Source: Leptothermofonsia sichuanensis E412 (GTDB lineage Bacteria; Cyanobacteriota; Cyanobacteriia; Leptolyngbyales; Leptolyngbyaceae). Taken from it: a stretch of DNA of 64,000 nucleotides. Every line of letters begins with the position of its first letter. Within the stretch, counting starts at the first letter, position 1. Positions 52,026-60,966 of this stretch are shown piece after piece. The stretch covers positions 4,340,001 to 4,404,000 of the forward strand of contig NZ_CP072600.1 of assembly GCF_019891175.1 (NCBI RefSeq). Reading direction: 5' to 3'. The notes under the pieces were generated by a model. It saw only the letters and a list, made by a program, of their open reading frames with translations. It did no database searches and was not told where the DNA came from. The translations under genes and the position numbers were made by a program.

Positions 52026-52061
52026 CAAAAAGAGTTTTCCAGCCGTTGGCTGAAAAACTCT
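52026..52061 (-). terminator. Terminator for glnB
   Basis: 14 bp stem AGAGTTTTCCAGCC with GGCTGAAAAACTCT (one mismatch). Read on the minus strand the stem is followed by TTTTTG, a fair T tract, so it fits a terminator for leftward glnB, beyond the inserted repeat at 52133-52224. It may also stop the rightward ABC gene. Confidence 0.7.
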
Positions 52062-52132
52062 GTGATAGCGTGACGAAGCTGGAACTTCATCACGAGAATG
52101 TTTTGAAATGATTTCTTAATGATCCCTTAGAT

Positions 52133-52224
52133 GAATGTCACTGAATTAAGCTGAATGCGGACGCTCGGATCTCCAACTTCTTCAAGAAGCGGGAGATCTT
52201 TAATCTCCTATGTCAGTGCCATTC
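52133..52224 (+). mobile_element. GAATGNCACTGA hairpin element
   Basis: 92 bp, ends GAATGTCACTGAATTAAG and TATGTCAGTGCCATTC. The centre carries the shared hairpin ATCTCCAACTTCTTC/AAGAAGCGGGAGAT. Flanks ATCCCTTAGAT and ACCCCTTAGAT (10 of 11 identical) are target duplications. The right one contains the glnB stop codon. Confidence 0.82.
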
Positions 52225-52229
52225 ACCCC

Positions 52230-52610
<381 letters not shown>

Positions 52611-52642
52611 TCAGCATGACACTTTCTACCATCGCTAAAAGT

Positions 52643-52665
52643 GTATCTTTTGTAGATAAAGATAC
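52643..52665 (-). promoter_or_regulatory. Putative NtcA site upstream of glnB
   Basis: On the minus strand GTATCTTTATCTAC fits the NtcA consensus GTA-N8-TAC exactly (plus-strand coordinates 52652-52665). It lies within a wider inverted repeat GTATCTTT/AAAGATAC (52643-52665). It is 75 bases before the TTG start. NtcA activates glnB in other cyanobacteria under nitrogen limitation. The expected -10 about 22 bases downstream is only weakly seen (TAGAAAGT). Confidence 0.6.
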
Positions 52666-52795
52666 ACTTTTTCTATGACGCGATCGCTCCTTCCGTCAAT
52701 AGCTCACCGAAACCTCTGTTGAGAAGCCAGTTTCAGGAGTCGTCCAGGCCCACCACCGCAAACCAGAAGCCTGCCAGTTCCGTTCTCGCCAGCTC

Positions 52796-53356
52796 TTAGC
52801 GACTGGGTAACAGGGGACGAACGATCAAAAACCCTGTGCCAAAGGCGGTTACCACAATCACTGCAATGGTCAGCACTAACCACCAGCCGCTCAAATCGGA
52901 TGACCGTGGAGAGTCTGGTTTTCGTCTGGGTTGAGGGGGTTGCTCTGTAAACAGAGGCTTTTGAGAGCCAGCCACTTCTGGTTGCTTGCTGTTCCCTGCT
53001 CCAGGTGAGGAGGATGGTTGAGCAGGGGCAGGGGGAGATTCAAAATAGACCTGCAAATCTGATTGGGGAGCTTCAGATACCGGCAGATGACTTTTATGGT
53101 GGGCATCTGCCACCTGCCTCAGTTGCAGAGCGGATTGAACAACCCGCTCAATTTCGACCCGCAGTTGTTGATTCTGCTCGGTTAATTCCTGATTTTGCAA
53201 TCGTAATGATTCCAGGTTAGTCTTCATGGACTGTAATTCAGTTGCCACCTCCCGGTAGAGAGAAATGGGAACTGAAGGTAAGTAGGGATTAGTGGCGGGA
53301 GGTGCAGGGGATTCTGGCACTTTAGCACCGGGTTTAGCGTTTGTTCTAGGAGTCAT
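52796..53356 (-). CDS. Coiled-coil protein with C-terminal membrane anchor
   Basis: 186 residues from the ATG at 53356. Contains LYREVATELQSMKTNLESLR, LQNQELTEQNQQLRVEIERV, a predicted coiled coil, then a Pro/Ser-rich linker and one C-terminal membrane segment (WWLVLTIAVIVVTAFGTGFL). A tail-anchored or bitopic protein; I recall similar proteins in cyanobacteria without a known function. A 12-codon longer start is possible. Confidence 0.65.
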   Translation of the reverse strand: MTPRTNAKPGAKVPESPAPPATNPYLPSVPISLYREVATELQSMKTNLESLRLQNQELTEQNQQLRVEIERVVQSALQLRQVADAHHKSHLPVSEAPQSDLQVYFESPPAPAQPSSSPGAGNSKQPEVAGSQKPLFTEQPPQPRRKPDSPRSSDLSGWWLVLTIAVIVVTAFGTGFLIVRPLLPSR

Positions 53357-53528
53357 AGGTTGAAGGCTAGTTAATCGGGCACAATTATGCATGAAATTGA
53401 GCTAATTGGAACACTTTAATTGCAATTCATCAAAAAGTTGGATTGTGGCGATCGCCCAAACCCATACAGGGCAGACACAGAAGTGCTGCCCTGTAAACCT
53501 ATACCCATGCTTTTACGGTATCGAATTG

Positions 53529-54041
53529 TTACTGATTGCCTGGATCTTCTGCCTGCACTGCTTCGCCCTCAATAAAAGAGCGCAGCATCCAGGCCATTTC
53601 TTCATGGCCTTCCATCAGTCCAGTTAAAAAGTCAGCCGTCCCTTCATCATGGAATTCCTCAGAACACTGGTCAATGTGTTCACGCAGATTGCGGATGATT
53701 AACTCATGGTCGTAGACCAGTTTTTCGACCATTGCCGTTGCCGTTGGAATTGCCTGAGTCTCTTCCTTAAGGGTTGCGTTCTCTAGAAAACCCTGGGCAC
53801 TGCCAATTGGGTAAAAACCCAGCATTCGGACTCGCTCTGCGATCGCATCAATCGTTTCAGTCAATATTTCATACTGTTCTTCCCACAATTCATGCAGAGT
53901 ACGAAACTGGGGTCCAATCACATCCCAGTGAAACTTTTTCGTTTTAATCAGCAGCAAGTAAGCATCTGCCAGATCCCTGTTCAGTAGCTCACAGACCCCT
54001 TTGCGTTGTTTTTCAGAAAGTCCAATGTTGATTTTATGCAT
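53529..54041 (-). CDS. dps: Dps family ferritin-like protein
   Basis: 170 residues. The ferroxidase pattern is placed as His38 (KFHWD), His50, Glu54 (LHELWEEQYEIL), Asp65 and Glu69, spacing 12-4-11-4 as in Dps; position 54 is Glu where many Dps have Asp. Dps dodecamers store iron and quench peroxide, protecting DNA in stress. The N-terminal tail is short, so direct DNA binding may be weak. Single gene. Confidence 0.92.
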   Translation of the reverse strand: MHKINIGLSEKQRKGVCELLNRDLADAYLLLIKTKKFHWDVIGPQFRTLHELWEEQYEILTETIDAIAERVRMLGFYPIGSAQGFLENATLKEETQAIPTATAMVEKLVYDHELIIRNLREHIDQCSEEFHDEGTADFLTGLMEGHEEMAWMLRSFIEGEAVQAEDPGNQ

Positions 54042-54219
54042 AGGAAATTTAGTTCATGGCACAACTCCATCTACCAGTTCAACAGATTCACATGAGATGG
54101 ACATCGACCACGCGGAAGATATCAAACACCACAGGAAGGTAGAGGACAGTATTAGAAAAGACACTGACAATGCTTATTCAGCAATTTGAATTTGAGTTTG
54201 AAATGGTTGAGGTCGGAAT

Positions 54220-54441
54220 ATGTTTGACCTGGTGGAAGCAACAGTTAAGCCGCTTATGCTGAACCATAAGATCCTGGAGGCCGCCTATGAACTCTATCTT
54301 CTGGCACCAGAAGGGAGCTATCCTGTGATTTCCTTAAGAAAGTTGTCTCAACAAACTGGGAAAAGTCCCCTGGAATGTCGGAATGCGATCGTGGAAGCAA
54401 ATCACCTCAAACGATTTCCAGATTGTTCTTTAGAGTTTTGA
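54220..54441 (+). CDS. Small protein with helix-turn-helix-like segment
   Basis: 73 residues: MFDLVEATVKPLMLNHKILE, AAYELYLLAPEGSYPVISLR and KLSQQTGKSPLECRNAIVEA. The second half resembles a winged-helix recognition region. Codon choice and an HIP1 site agree with a genuine gene, but the ribosome site (GAGGTCGG) is modest. No partner gene is recognised. Moderate support only. Confidence 0.5.
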   Translation: MFDLVEATVKPLMLNHKILEAAYELYLLAPEGSYPVISLRKLSQQTGKSPLECRNAIVEANHLKRFPDCSLEF

Positions 54442-54466
54442 TGCTGGACCAATCTCTTTGTTCATT

Positions 54467-54484
54467 TCAGTGCCATTTACCCCC
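54467..54484 (+). repeat. Solo end of the GAATGNCACTGA family
   Basis: TTCAGTGCCATTTACCCC resembles the right end of the family plus neighbouring bases. No left end is seen. It lies 26 bases after the stop of the 54.2 kb gene. Confidence 0.4.
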
Positions 54485-54509
54485 AGATACCATGTCTGAA
54501 TAAGATGAC

Positions 54510-55622
54510 TTATTCTGGCAGAGGGGGTTGGGAAATATCGTCTGTTTCTTTAATCACCAGCGACTCTGACACCGGATCAGGTTGGGGGGAACTGCCCCAG
54601 CGATCGAGGACATCTTCCAGTAACACACGTCGCATCCAGATCTGAAGAACTACCATCAGAGGGATTGCCAGCAACAAACCTAAAAAGCCAAAAATGGTTG
54701 CAAAAAACACCTGTCCCATTAAGGTCAAGGCTGGAAGTAGAGAAACCTGCTGTGACATGACATAGGGAGTCAACAAATTGCTCTCAAGTTGTTGAATCAG
54801 AATGTAAAGACCCAGAACCAGTAGAGCCTTTAGCAATGGGGTGTGGGGGTCGAGTAAAGCGATCAACATGGGGGGTACCACGCTGAAGGTTGGACCAATG
54901 TTGGGAATGAAGTTAAGCAGCCCGGAAAGAATGCCCTGTGCCAGGGCGGCTGGAACTCCAATCAAAATCAGCCCAAGGGTACTAAAAATAGCCACCACTG
55001 CCATGCTGATAAACGCACCAATAATCCAGCGTCCCAGTGCTACTTCACATTCGAGTAAAATTCCATCTACCCGTTGCCGATAAAAAGACGGGAACAGGCG
55101 AATAAAACCCCGGCGGTAATCCAGCGGGTTAACCAGCAACATTAACCCTAAAACAACTACCAGGAGAACGTTCAAAAGATTGCCAAACCAACTGGAAAAA
55201 AGGGCAAAGGATCCGCTTAAGAGCGCATTGATCAGGGGTTGAGCCTGTTGCACCAGGCTTTCCCACCGGGGAACATAGGGTTTGAATGGTCCAGGGACTA
55301 GCTGGAGCAGCCAGCCTTCAATCTTGCTGCTGAATTCCTCACTGCCTAACGGCACTAAGACAAAAAGCTCCTGAAACTGGCGGGCAAACGGCGGTACGAT
55401 CAACCAGAAAAAGATTACTGTTAACACCAGCATAAACAGGATAGAAAGCAGAACGGCTCTTGAACGTTTCATGCCTGCTTTCTGTAGCCGTTGTGCCAGT
55501 AAGTTGAGGCTGTTTGCCAGCACAACGGCTGCAAACACCAGCAGCAGGATTTGTCGAATCTTCCACAGAATATAGAGGGCTGCAATGATTGCCAGCAGCC
55601 CGATCCAATGCCCCAGATTCAC
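54510..55622 (-). CDS. AI-2E family transporter-like membrane protein (PerM/TqsA type)
   Basis: 370 residues, seven to eight membrane segments. Family stretches are GILSGLLNFIPNIGPTFSVV, PTFSVVPPMLIALLDPHTPL and the C-terminal QVFFATIFGFLGLLLAIPLM. The family exports AI-2 or sodium/protons; substrate unknown here. The N-terminal LAIIAALYILWKIRQILLLV fits. It is three bases after the end of the small membrane protein gene upstream, so the two form an operon. Confidence 0.88.
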   Translation of the reverse strand: MNLGHWIGLLAIIAALYILWKIRQILLLVFAAVVLANSLNLLAQRLQKAGMKRSRAVLLSILFMLVLTVIFFWLIVPPFARQFQELFVLVPLGSEEFSSKIEGWLLQLVPGPFKPYVPRWESLVQQAQPLINALLSGSFALFSSWFGNLLNVLLVVVLGLMLLVNPLDYRRGFIRLFPSFYRQRVDGILLECEVALGRWIIGAFISMAVVAIFSTLGLILIGVPAALAQGILSGLLNFIPNIGPTFSVVPPMLIALLDPHTPLLKALLVLGLYILIQQLESNLLTPYVMSQQVSLLPALTLMGQVFFATIFGFLGLLLAIPLMVVLQIWMRRVLLEDVLDRWGSSPQPDPVSESLVIKETDDISQPPLPE

Positions 55623-55625
55623 GGT

Positions 55626-55832
55626 TCACTCCTTGCTTCTATCCTTTTGTTGTTGCCAGCGCCAACCCAGGATAGCAAGCATCAGCAAAACAGGAAACCA
55701 TACGCCCACAAGCGCCGTTGTTGTTGAGGTTGGAATTTGTAGGAGTGGACCACCGTACTTAATGGCGATCGCTAGCCCCGCTGAGAGTACTATTACCTTC
55801 AAGACAAAACCAATCATAGATTGAGAATCCAC
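55626..55832 (-). CDS. Small two-TM membrane protein
   Basis: 68 residues: MDSQSMIGFVLKVIVLSAGL, AIAIKYGGPLLQIPTSTTTA, then a second hydrophobic segment and a basic tail (QQQKDRSKE). Operon partner of the AI-2E-type permease, with three bases between them. Possibly an accessory subunit; no named family. Confidence 0.7.
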   Translation of the reverse strand: MDSQSMIGFVLKVIVLSAGLAIAIKYGGPLLQIPTSTTTALVGVWFPVLLMLAILGWRWQQQKDRSKE

Positions 55833-55960
55833 AGGCGTTGGGTGTTACAGTCCGCATAGGATGCAGGCATCAAGATCTTTATACCCTTTTAGATTGTGGA
55901 CTCTCGTTTGTGAAATGTCTACCAGAACTTGATTTCAGCCATAAACTTACTGAACTTGCC

Positions 55961-56070
55961 AGGAGTCACAAGTCAGAATTCAGAATTCAACGCATCTTCT
56001 GGCTCCTGAATTCTGAACTCCCTCCTGCTATGGCTGTCCTGCCCTGAAAACTGGTGCCACTTTTTGTGCA
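55961..56070. other. Gap between divergent genes
   Basis: Upstream region of the small membrane protein operon and of the TPR gene. Contains CAGAATTCAGAATTC and, inverted, GAATTCTGAAC, an inverted repeat (55975-56020). No gene. Confidence 0.45.
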
Positions 56071-56079
56071 CTAAGGAAC

Positions 56080-56198
56080 GTGGATTAAATAAACTGAAGA
56101 ATTTAGCATTCTACCACAGACGCACAGAGGCCACGCAAAAACTACTCAGTGTTCTCTGTGTCTCTGTGGTGAAATTTCAGGTTATAAAATTCTCATTC
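56080..56198 (+). mobile_element. CACAGAG-family hairpin with 9 bp target duplication
   Basis: 119 bp. Left end GTGGATTAAATAAACTGAAG, arms ACCACAGACGCACAGAGG and GTGTCTCTGTGGTG, right end TTTCAGGTTATAAAATTCTC. The bases CTAAGGAAC occur exactly at both sides (56071-56079 and 56199-56207), so this family moves as a unit. It lies 76 bases before the TPR gene. Confidence 0.85.
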
Positions 56199-56274
56199 CT
56201 AAGGAACACTGGCTTGCATAAGTTCTTACAGTCCAGATAGATGAGTCCTTGAAAGCATTCGAGGAACTATCATT

Positions 56275-57021
56275 ATGTCTCTCAAACGAGTTGGATTTAC
56301 TGCCTGTGTTGCTTTATTAACTGGATGTGCGATTCCTTCCCTGGCAACAGTGGCTCAAGCCTATACAGCTGGTTCAGCGACTTCTGTGCTGGTTGAAACC
56401 ACTGCAAGCAAATTAGCCCAGTCCAGTCAGAGTGAACAGGCTAAACAGTGGTTTGATGAGGGATGGAATTTACTGGATAGTCAAAAACCGGACCAGGCGC
56501 TGGTAATGTTTGATCGGGTGCTTAAGCTATATCCCAATCATGCCCCAACCTGGTTTAGCCGGGGACAGGCATTGTATGGACTGAAGCGTTACCCGGACGC
56601 GATCGCGGCGTTCAAACAGGCATTAAAACTGGATGCTGACCTGGCGGTTGCCTGGGTTGGGCTGGGCAATGCTCTGGATGATTCTGGACAACCTCAAGCC
56701 GCGTTGAATGCCTATGACCAGGCACTTCAGTTAAAGTCAGACAGCGCCTTTGCCTGGTACAACAAGGGGGTAACGTTGGGGCGGTTGAAGCGCTACGAAG
56801 AGGCGATCGCTGCCTATGATAAAGCGATTGCTGTGGAGCCAAAGCATGAAGCTGCCTGGTTCAACCGGGGAATTGCTCTGGCAAGGCTAAAGCGCTATCG
56901 AGAAGCGATCGCGGCATTTGATGAAACACTCAAAATTAACCCAGGAAATGAAAATGCAAAGAAAAATCGAGACTGGTTACAACGCCAGGTGAGCCAGTCT
57001 GCTCAACCCACCGATGTTTAA
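56275..57021 (+). CDS. Exported TPR protein
   Basis: 248 residues. Signal sequence MSLKRVGFTACVALLTGCAI contains a possible lipobox (LLTGC, Cys18). Five TPR units follow, e.g. ALVMFDRVLKLYPNHAPTWF, SRGQALYGLKRYPDAIAAFK, NALDDSGQPQAALNAYDQAL and GIALARLKRYREAIAAFDET. Probably a periplasmic or membrane-bound scaffold. If the Cys is not lipidated, signal peptidase I after AQA is the alternative. A terminator separates it from the convergent gene. Confidence 0.82.
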   Translation: MSLKRVGFTACVALLTGCAIPSLATVAQAYTAGSATSVLVETTASKLAQSSQSEQAKQWFDEGWNLLDSQKPDQALVMFDRVLKLYPNHAPTWFSRGQALYGLKRYPDAIAAFKQALKLDADLAVAWVGLGNALDDSGQPQAALNAYDQALQLKSDSAFAWYNKGVTLGRLKRYEEAIAAYDKAIAVEPKHEAAWFNRGIALARLKRYREAIAAFDETLKINPGNENAKKNRDWLQRQVSQSAQPTDV

Positions 57022-57099
57022 TTAACCATTTGTTTGATTAACTGTTATGTATAGCGATTCTGAATTATAGCCCTTTTCAAGCGTGTGAGAGTGAGAGGT

Positions 57100-57138
57100 T
57101 TTGTGAGAAAGAATTCCACTGGAATTCTTTCTCACAAA
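57100..57138. terminator. Perfect 18 bp hairpin terminator
   Basis: TTTGTGAGAAAGAATTCC and its exact complement separated by ACT. It lies between convergent genes ending at 57021 and 57161, so it is probably a shared terminator; the flanking T/A runs on each arm are short. Confidence 0.7.
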
Positions 57139-57160
57139 GCAAACAGGATCGGGCTACCAG

Positions 57161-58420
57161 CTATTTCGTTTCAGTTACACGCCAACTGAGTTGCAGGTTG
57201 AACCAGAAGTTCCAAAGAGTCACCAGGGCGATCGCCAGCAGATTGGCAAGATAAGCATTGAGCTGCAACCCGTTAAAGAACAGATTCAGCAGTAGAATCT
57301 TCAAGATCAGCCCCATTAAACAGATAGCGTTAAACTTTGCCAGACGCTTAATTCGTTTGCGCCACCCCCGCTGCTTTCCAGCCAGATCCTTAAACGTCCA
57401 GCAATCATTCCAGATGAAGTTATTGATAATGGCAAGTTCAGCGGCAAATATAGCACTTCGGGTCAACCCTAGCCCCAGCACGTCGTAGAGTACATACAGC
57501 ACCCCCATATCCACGACCAGCCCAGTTGCACCCACCAGCCCAAATCGAATAAATCGCCCAAGCGGAAATGAAATCGTCTGGCGAAGCTGCCCTATCTGTC
57601 CGGAGGACAATCGTAACCGTAACAGGTGGTGCAGGTAATCCGTGTACTGTTTCCAGGTAACTTTGCTTTCTCCTGCTTCGCGCTCCTGAAATACATAACC
57701 AACTTCAGCAATCCGTTCAATGTTTCCCCGCCCCAGCACCTCAATCAAAATCTTATAGCCGAGGGGACTCATCACCTGGTCTGCGATCGCCCGGCGGCGG
57801 ACCACAAAGTAACCACTCATGGGGTCTGACACGCGGCTAATGACACGCGGCAATAGAATTAACCCCAGCATCTGAGCACCCCGCGATAAAATCCGTCGGG
57901 TCAAACTCCAGTCGCTCACACCTCCGCCATCAACGTGGCGACTGGCGACTGCCAGGTCGGCTCCAGATTCTATGGATGCCAGCAGTTGAAGCAGCACTTC
58001 CGGTGGATGTTGCAAGTCTCCATCAATGACCCCCAAAACTTCGCCCCTGGCAGCCTGCCACCCACGAATGACCGCTGTGGAAAGACCTCGTTCATCCACC
58101 CGGCGCATCACCCGCAAGTTGGGGTAATCAATCGTAAGTTTCTGTGCCTGCTCCCAGGTCAGGTCTGGACTGTCATCATCCACCACGATTAGTTCATAAT
58201 CATTGGGCATCGCCTGGTCCAGAATTTGACTTAAAACCCGAATGATTTTATCAATGTTGCCTCCCTCATTATAGGTTGGTACAACGAGGGAGAAGTGAAC
58301 TGAAGTCATCAGTCCAGCATTTTTACGAACACCATCTGGAGAGCATTCCTGAGGGAATCTTTGAATCTGGAGGGCACCGGATGGTACGGGTAGAATGCGG
58401 CTGTACTGGTCAGTAATCAT
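57161..58420 (-). CDS. GT2 glycosyltransferase fused to GtrA domain
   Basis: 419 residues. Residues 42-280 are a DPM1-like family 2 transferase: FSLVVPTYNEGGNIDKIIRV, IVVDDDSPDLTWEQAQKLTI, GVIDGDLQHPPEVLLQLLAS and DPMSGYFVVRRRAI. Residues 285-415 are a GtrA-like membrane domain with four helices (FIRFGLVGATGLVVDMGVLY, LAIINNFIWNDCWTFKDLAG). Likely transfers a sugar to undecaprenyl or dolichyl-type phosphate and flips it. An AGGAG six bases upstream supports the ATG at 58420, though the domain itself starts near residue 38. Confidence 0.9.
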   Translation of the reverse strand: MITDQYSRILPVPSGALQIQRFPQECSPDGVRKNAGLMTSVHFSLVVPTYNEGGNIDKIIRVLSQILDQAMPNDYELIVVDDDSPDLTWEQAQKLTIDYPNLRVMRRVDERGLSTAVIRGWQAARGEVLGVIDGDLQHPPEVLLQLLASIESGADLAVASRHVDGGGVSDWSLTRRILSRGAQMLGLILLPRVISRVSDPMSGYFVVRRRAIADQVMSPLGYKILIEVLGRGNIERIAEVGYVFQEREAGESKVTWKQYTDYLHHLLRLRLSSGQIGQLRQTISFPLGRFIRFGLVGATGLVVDMGVLYVLYDVLGLGLTRSAIFAAELAIINNFIWNDCWTFKDLAGKQRGWRKRIKRLAKFNAICLMGLILKILLLNLFFNGLQLNAYLANLLAIALVTLWNFWFNLQLSWRVTETK

Positions 58421-58523
58421 TCAAGGCTCCTGGCTGGCAACGATTGCGCGGTTGCCATGGGTTCATCATAGTCATTCGGAAATCGCAAGACGCTTCATTA
58501 AAATTTATTAAAGAAGGTCGAAA

Positions 58524-58652
58524 TTGTCCACTTTGAATTGTGGATTCATTCAATCAAAAAACTTGGCGTTCTACCACAGAGGCACAGAGAGCACAGAGCC
58601 GTCCCCTGGTGTCTCTGGGGTGAAATTTCAGAGGATAAAATCTTCATTTCTC
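58524..58652 (+). repeat. CACAGAG-family hairpin repeat
   Basis: GAATTGTGGATTCATTCAAT at left, arms ACCACAGAGGCACAGAG and GGTGTCTCTGGGGTG, right end AATTTCAGAGGATAAAATC. It lies in the divergent region between the GT2-GtrA and hydrolase genes. Confidence 0.75.
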
Positions 58653-58804
58653 AGAAATAGGCTGATTGCACTTATAAAATTTTTGAAAAAATTAAATTTG
58701 TTACTGAAACCTGCGATCGCCGCCCCGTTTGATTTATCTTCTCAAATAGGCTGTGATTACCAACAGGCTACCGGGTTTGGGTTCAGTAAAAAGGGGTTAA
58801 ATCG

Positions 58805-59587
58805 ATGTTTAGAGCTATCGTCGAAAATATTGATACCAGTAAACTGACAGTTGAGGAAAAAAATGCTTTTGCGATTCTGGCTAATTTACGGGTTGAGCAG
58901 GTTGACCAGTTAAAGGAATTCATGAAACTGGGCAGACCCGGTGTCATTGGTCCAGGGACACTGGCAGCCTTCCTGAAACTCTGTAAAGACCAGGGATTTG
59001 ACCTTTCGGAAGCGGGCGTCAATGCGTTCAAAGAAAAGCACCGTTTGGGGAATGCAGATCCCCACCGGGGAGTGATCGGTGCCCAAACGGCTGGCGTGTA
59101 TTTCAGGGAAATCAACCTTCAGCGGAGCAACTCCAGGGAAATCAGTTCTAAGGAAACCAGCCAGGGCAGCAGTGACAGTAGCAGAGCGAGTCAGGATTTT
59201 AATCGGGCGATCGTTGCAGCGGCTCAAAGTTTGATGGGAATGTGTACCACCGATGGTCCTGATGGGGGCAGAAATGCCTGTGCCTGGTCCCTCAACCGGG
59301 TGCTGGCACAGGCTGGTATTCCCCCCCTGGGCGACAATCCAAACTATGTGCCGTCTCTGGTCGAAGCTCTGCGAAACAGTCGTGGCAGAGAAGTTTCCAG
59401 GGCTGAAGCAAAGGCAGGTGATCTGGTCGTTGCTAATGGCGATGCCCATATTGGAGTGGGGTTGGATGACGGCTGCCGGACGGTTCTGTCAAACTCGTCT
59501 TCCAGAGGCAGTTTCCGCTGGCAGTCCAATACCGACTTTGATGGCTACTACGGTGGACCCAGTCGAATCTATCGATTACTCAGGTAA
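58805..59587 (+). CDS. CHAP/NlpC-P60-like hydrolase protein
   Basis: 260 residues. The C-terminal 120 look like a papain-fold amidase/peptidase: DGGRNACAWSLNRVLAQAGI with the candidate catalytic Cys, AKAGDLVVANGDAHIGVGLD with the His, and NSSSRGSFRWQSNTDFDGYY. The N-terminal 110 are helical (PGVIGPGTLAAFLKLCKDQG recalls a peptidoglycan-binding or lysozyme-like helix). There is no signal peptide, which suggests export by holin-like or lysis routes, or use against foreign walls. The stop codon lies in an 11 bp target duplication of the following repeat. Confidence 0.75.
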   Translation: MFRAIVENIDTSKLTVEEKNAFAILANLRVEQVDQLKEFMKLGRPGVIGPGTLAAFLKLCKDQGFDLSEAGVNAFKEKHRLGNADPHRGVIGAQTAGVYFREINLQRSNSREISSKETSQGSSDSSRASQDFNRAIVAAAQSLMGMCTTDGPDGGRNACAWSLNRVLAQAGIPPLGDNPNYVPSLVEALRNSRGREVSRAEAKAGDLVVANGDAHIGVGLDDGCRTVLSNSSSRGSFRWQSNTDFDGYYGGPSRIYRLLR

Positions 59588-59592
59588 TCATC

Positions 59593-59683
59593 GAATGGTA
59601 CTGAATGAAGCCAGATACAATCCCTCAGATCTCCACTTCTCGAAGAAGTTGGAGATCTTTGACTCCTTATATCAGTGCCATTC
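59593..59683 (+). mobile_element. GAATGNCACTGA hairpin element with 11 bp target duplication
   Basis: 91 bp, ends GAATGGTACTGAAT and TATCAGTGCCATTC; central hairpin AGATCTCCACTTCTC/GAGAAGTTGGAGATCT-like. AGGTAATCATC is present exactly on both sides (59582-59592 and 59684-59694). The left copy holds the TAA stop of the hydrolase gene. Confidence 0.88.
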
Positions 59684-59819
59684 AGGTAATCATCCAATAG
59701 ACTTAATCAGAAACAAGAAAAGCTATAAATTCTTGACGTAAATCTGTCAATTCCGGCGGTCTTTTCATCAATTCAGCGCATGGACAATTTATTACCGATT
59801 AAGTCTAACGCCTGAAAAT

Positions 59820-60921
59820 TTACACGGCTAAAATTGCTTCCGGCTGTTGAGTCGAAAGGTTTCTCTGATGCACCGGAATTTTAATGATGAATTCAGTGCC
59901 ACTTCCAGGTTGAGAGTGGCACTCGATTGAGCCGCCATGTTTTTCTTTGATGATCTGGTTGCTAATGGACATGCCTAAACCCGTTCCTTTACCCATTGGT
60001 TTGGTCGTAAAGAAGGGTTGAAATACTTGCTCAATGAGATGGAGCGGGATACCAGGACCATTATCCTGAATGTGGACAGCGACCCACTCTGAACTCAGCG
60101 ATCGCGTTTGAATCTGAATCCTGGGCAGAAACTCTGCGTGCGGAGCGATCGACGAGTCTGGAATACCTGCACATCGTTCATGCAACGCATCGATCGCATT
60201 TGCCAGAATATTCATGAACACCTGGTTTAACTGACTGGCATAGCATTCCACTGGTGGTAGTGTTCCATAGTCTTTAATAATTTGAATTTCTGGTGCACCG
60301 GGATCGTGACGTTTAAGCCGATGTTGCAAAATTAGCAGGGTACTCTCCAGCCCTTCATGCAGATCGACTGCCTTCACTTCGGACTCATCCACGCGAGAGA
60401 AATTGCGCAAGGACAGCACAATCTGGCGAATTCGATCTGCACCTAATTTCATTGACCGCATCAGGCGTGGCATATCCTGCTGCAAAAACTCCAGGTCAAT
60501 ATCCTGGATACACGCCTGCACGGGAGTAGGTGGCTCCGGTACATGGGTTTGGTAACACTGAATTAAATTGAGCAAATCCTGGGTATAGCTTTCTGCGGGG
60601 GACAGGTTGCCATAGATAAAATTAATTGGGTTATTGATTTCATGGGCCACTCCGGCAACCAGTTGTCCCAGGGATGACATTTTCTCGCTTTGAACCAGAT
60701 GCAACTGTGCCTGTTTCAGGTCTTCCAGGGCAGTGCTTAATTCAGCGGTGCGTTCAGCAACTTTGGCTTCTAAGGTCTGGTTGAGTTGACGCAGTTGCAG
60801 GTGAATGTTGATCCGTGCCAGCACTTCTTCGTGCTGAATTGGTTTGGTAATGTAATCCACAGCGCCCAGCTTCAGCCCCTTGACTTTATCGACGGTGTCC
60901 GAGAGGGCCGTCATGAAAATA
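59820..60921 (-). pseudogene. Response-regulator/histidine kinase, 5' end removed by IS1
   Basis: The frame opens from the IS1 edge: PIFMTALSDTVDKVKGLKLG, AVDYITKPIQHEEVLARINI is the last third of a receiver domain (with its Lys), missing the phospho-Asp half. A coiled coil then leads to a HisKA-type domain with His91 (GQLVAGVAHEINNPINFIYG), an N box (FMNILANAIDALHE) and G boxes (DNGPGIPLHLIEQVFQPFFT, GTGLGMSI). The kinase half appears complete, and translation could start at an internal ATG (60914), but the sensor receiver is lost. Confidence 0.88.
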
Positions 60922-60966
60922 GGTAATGTTCTAGGTTTGTTGTTTTCCTTACGAAGAACTGGTTAG

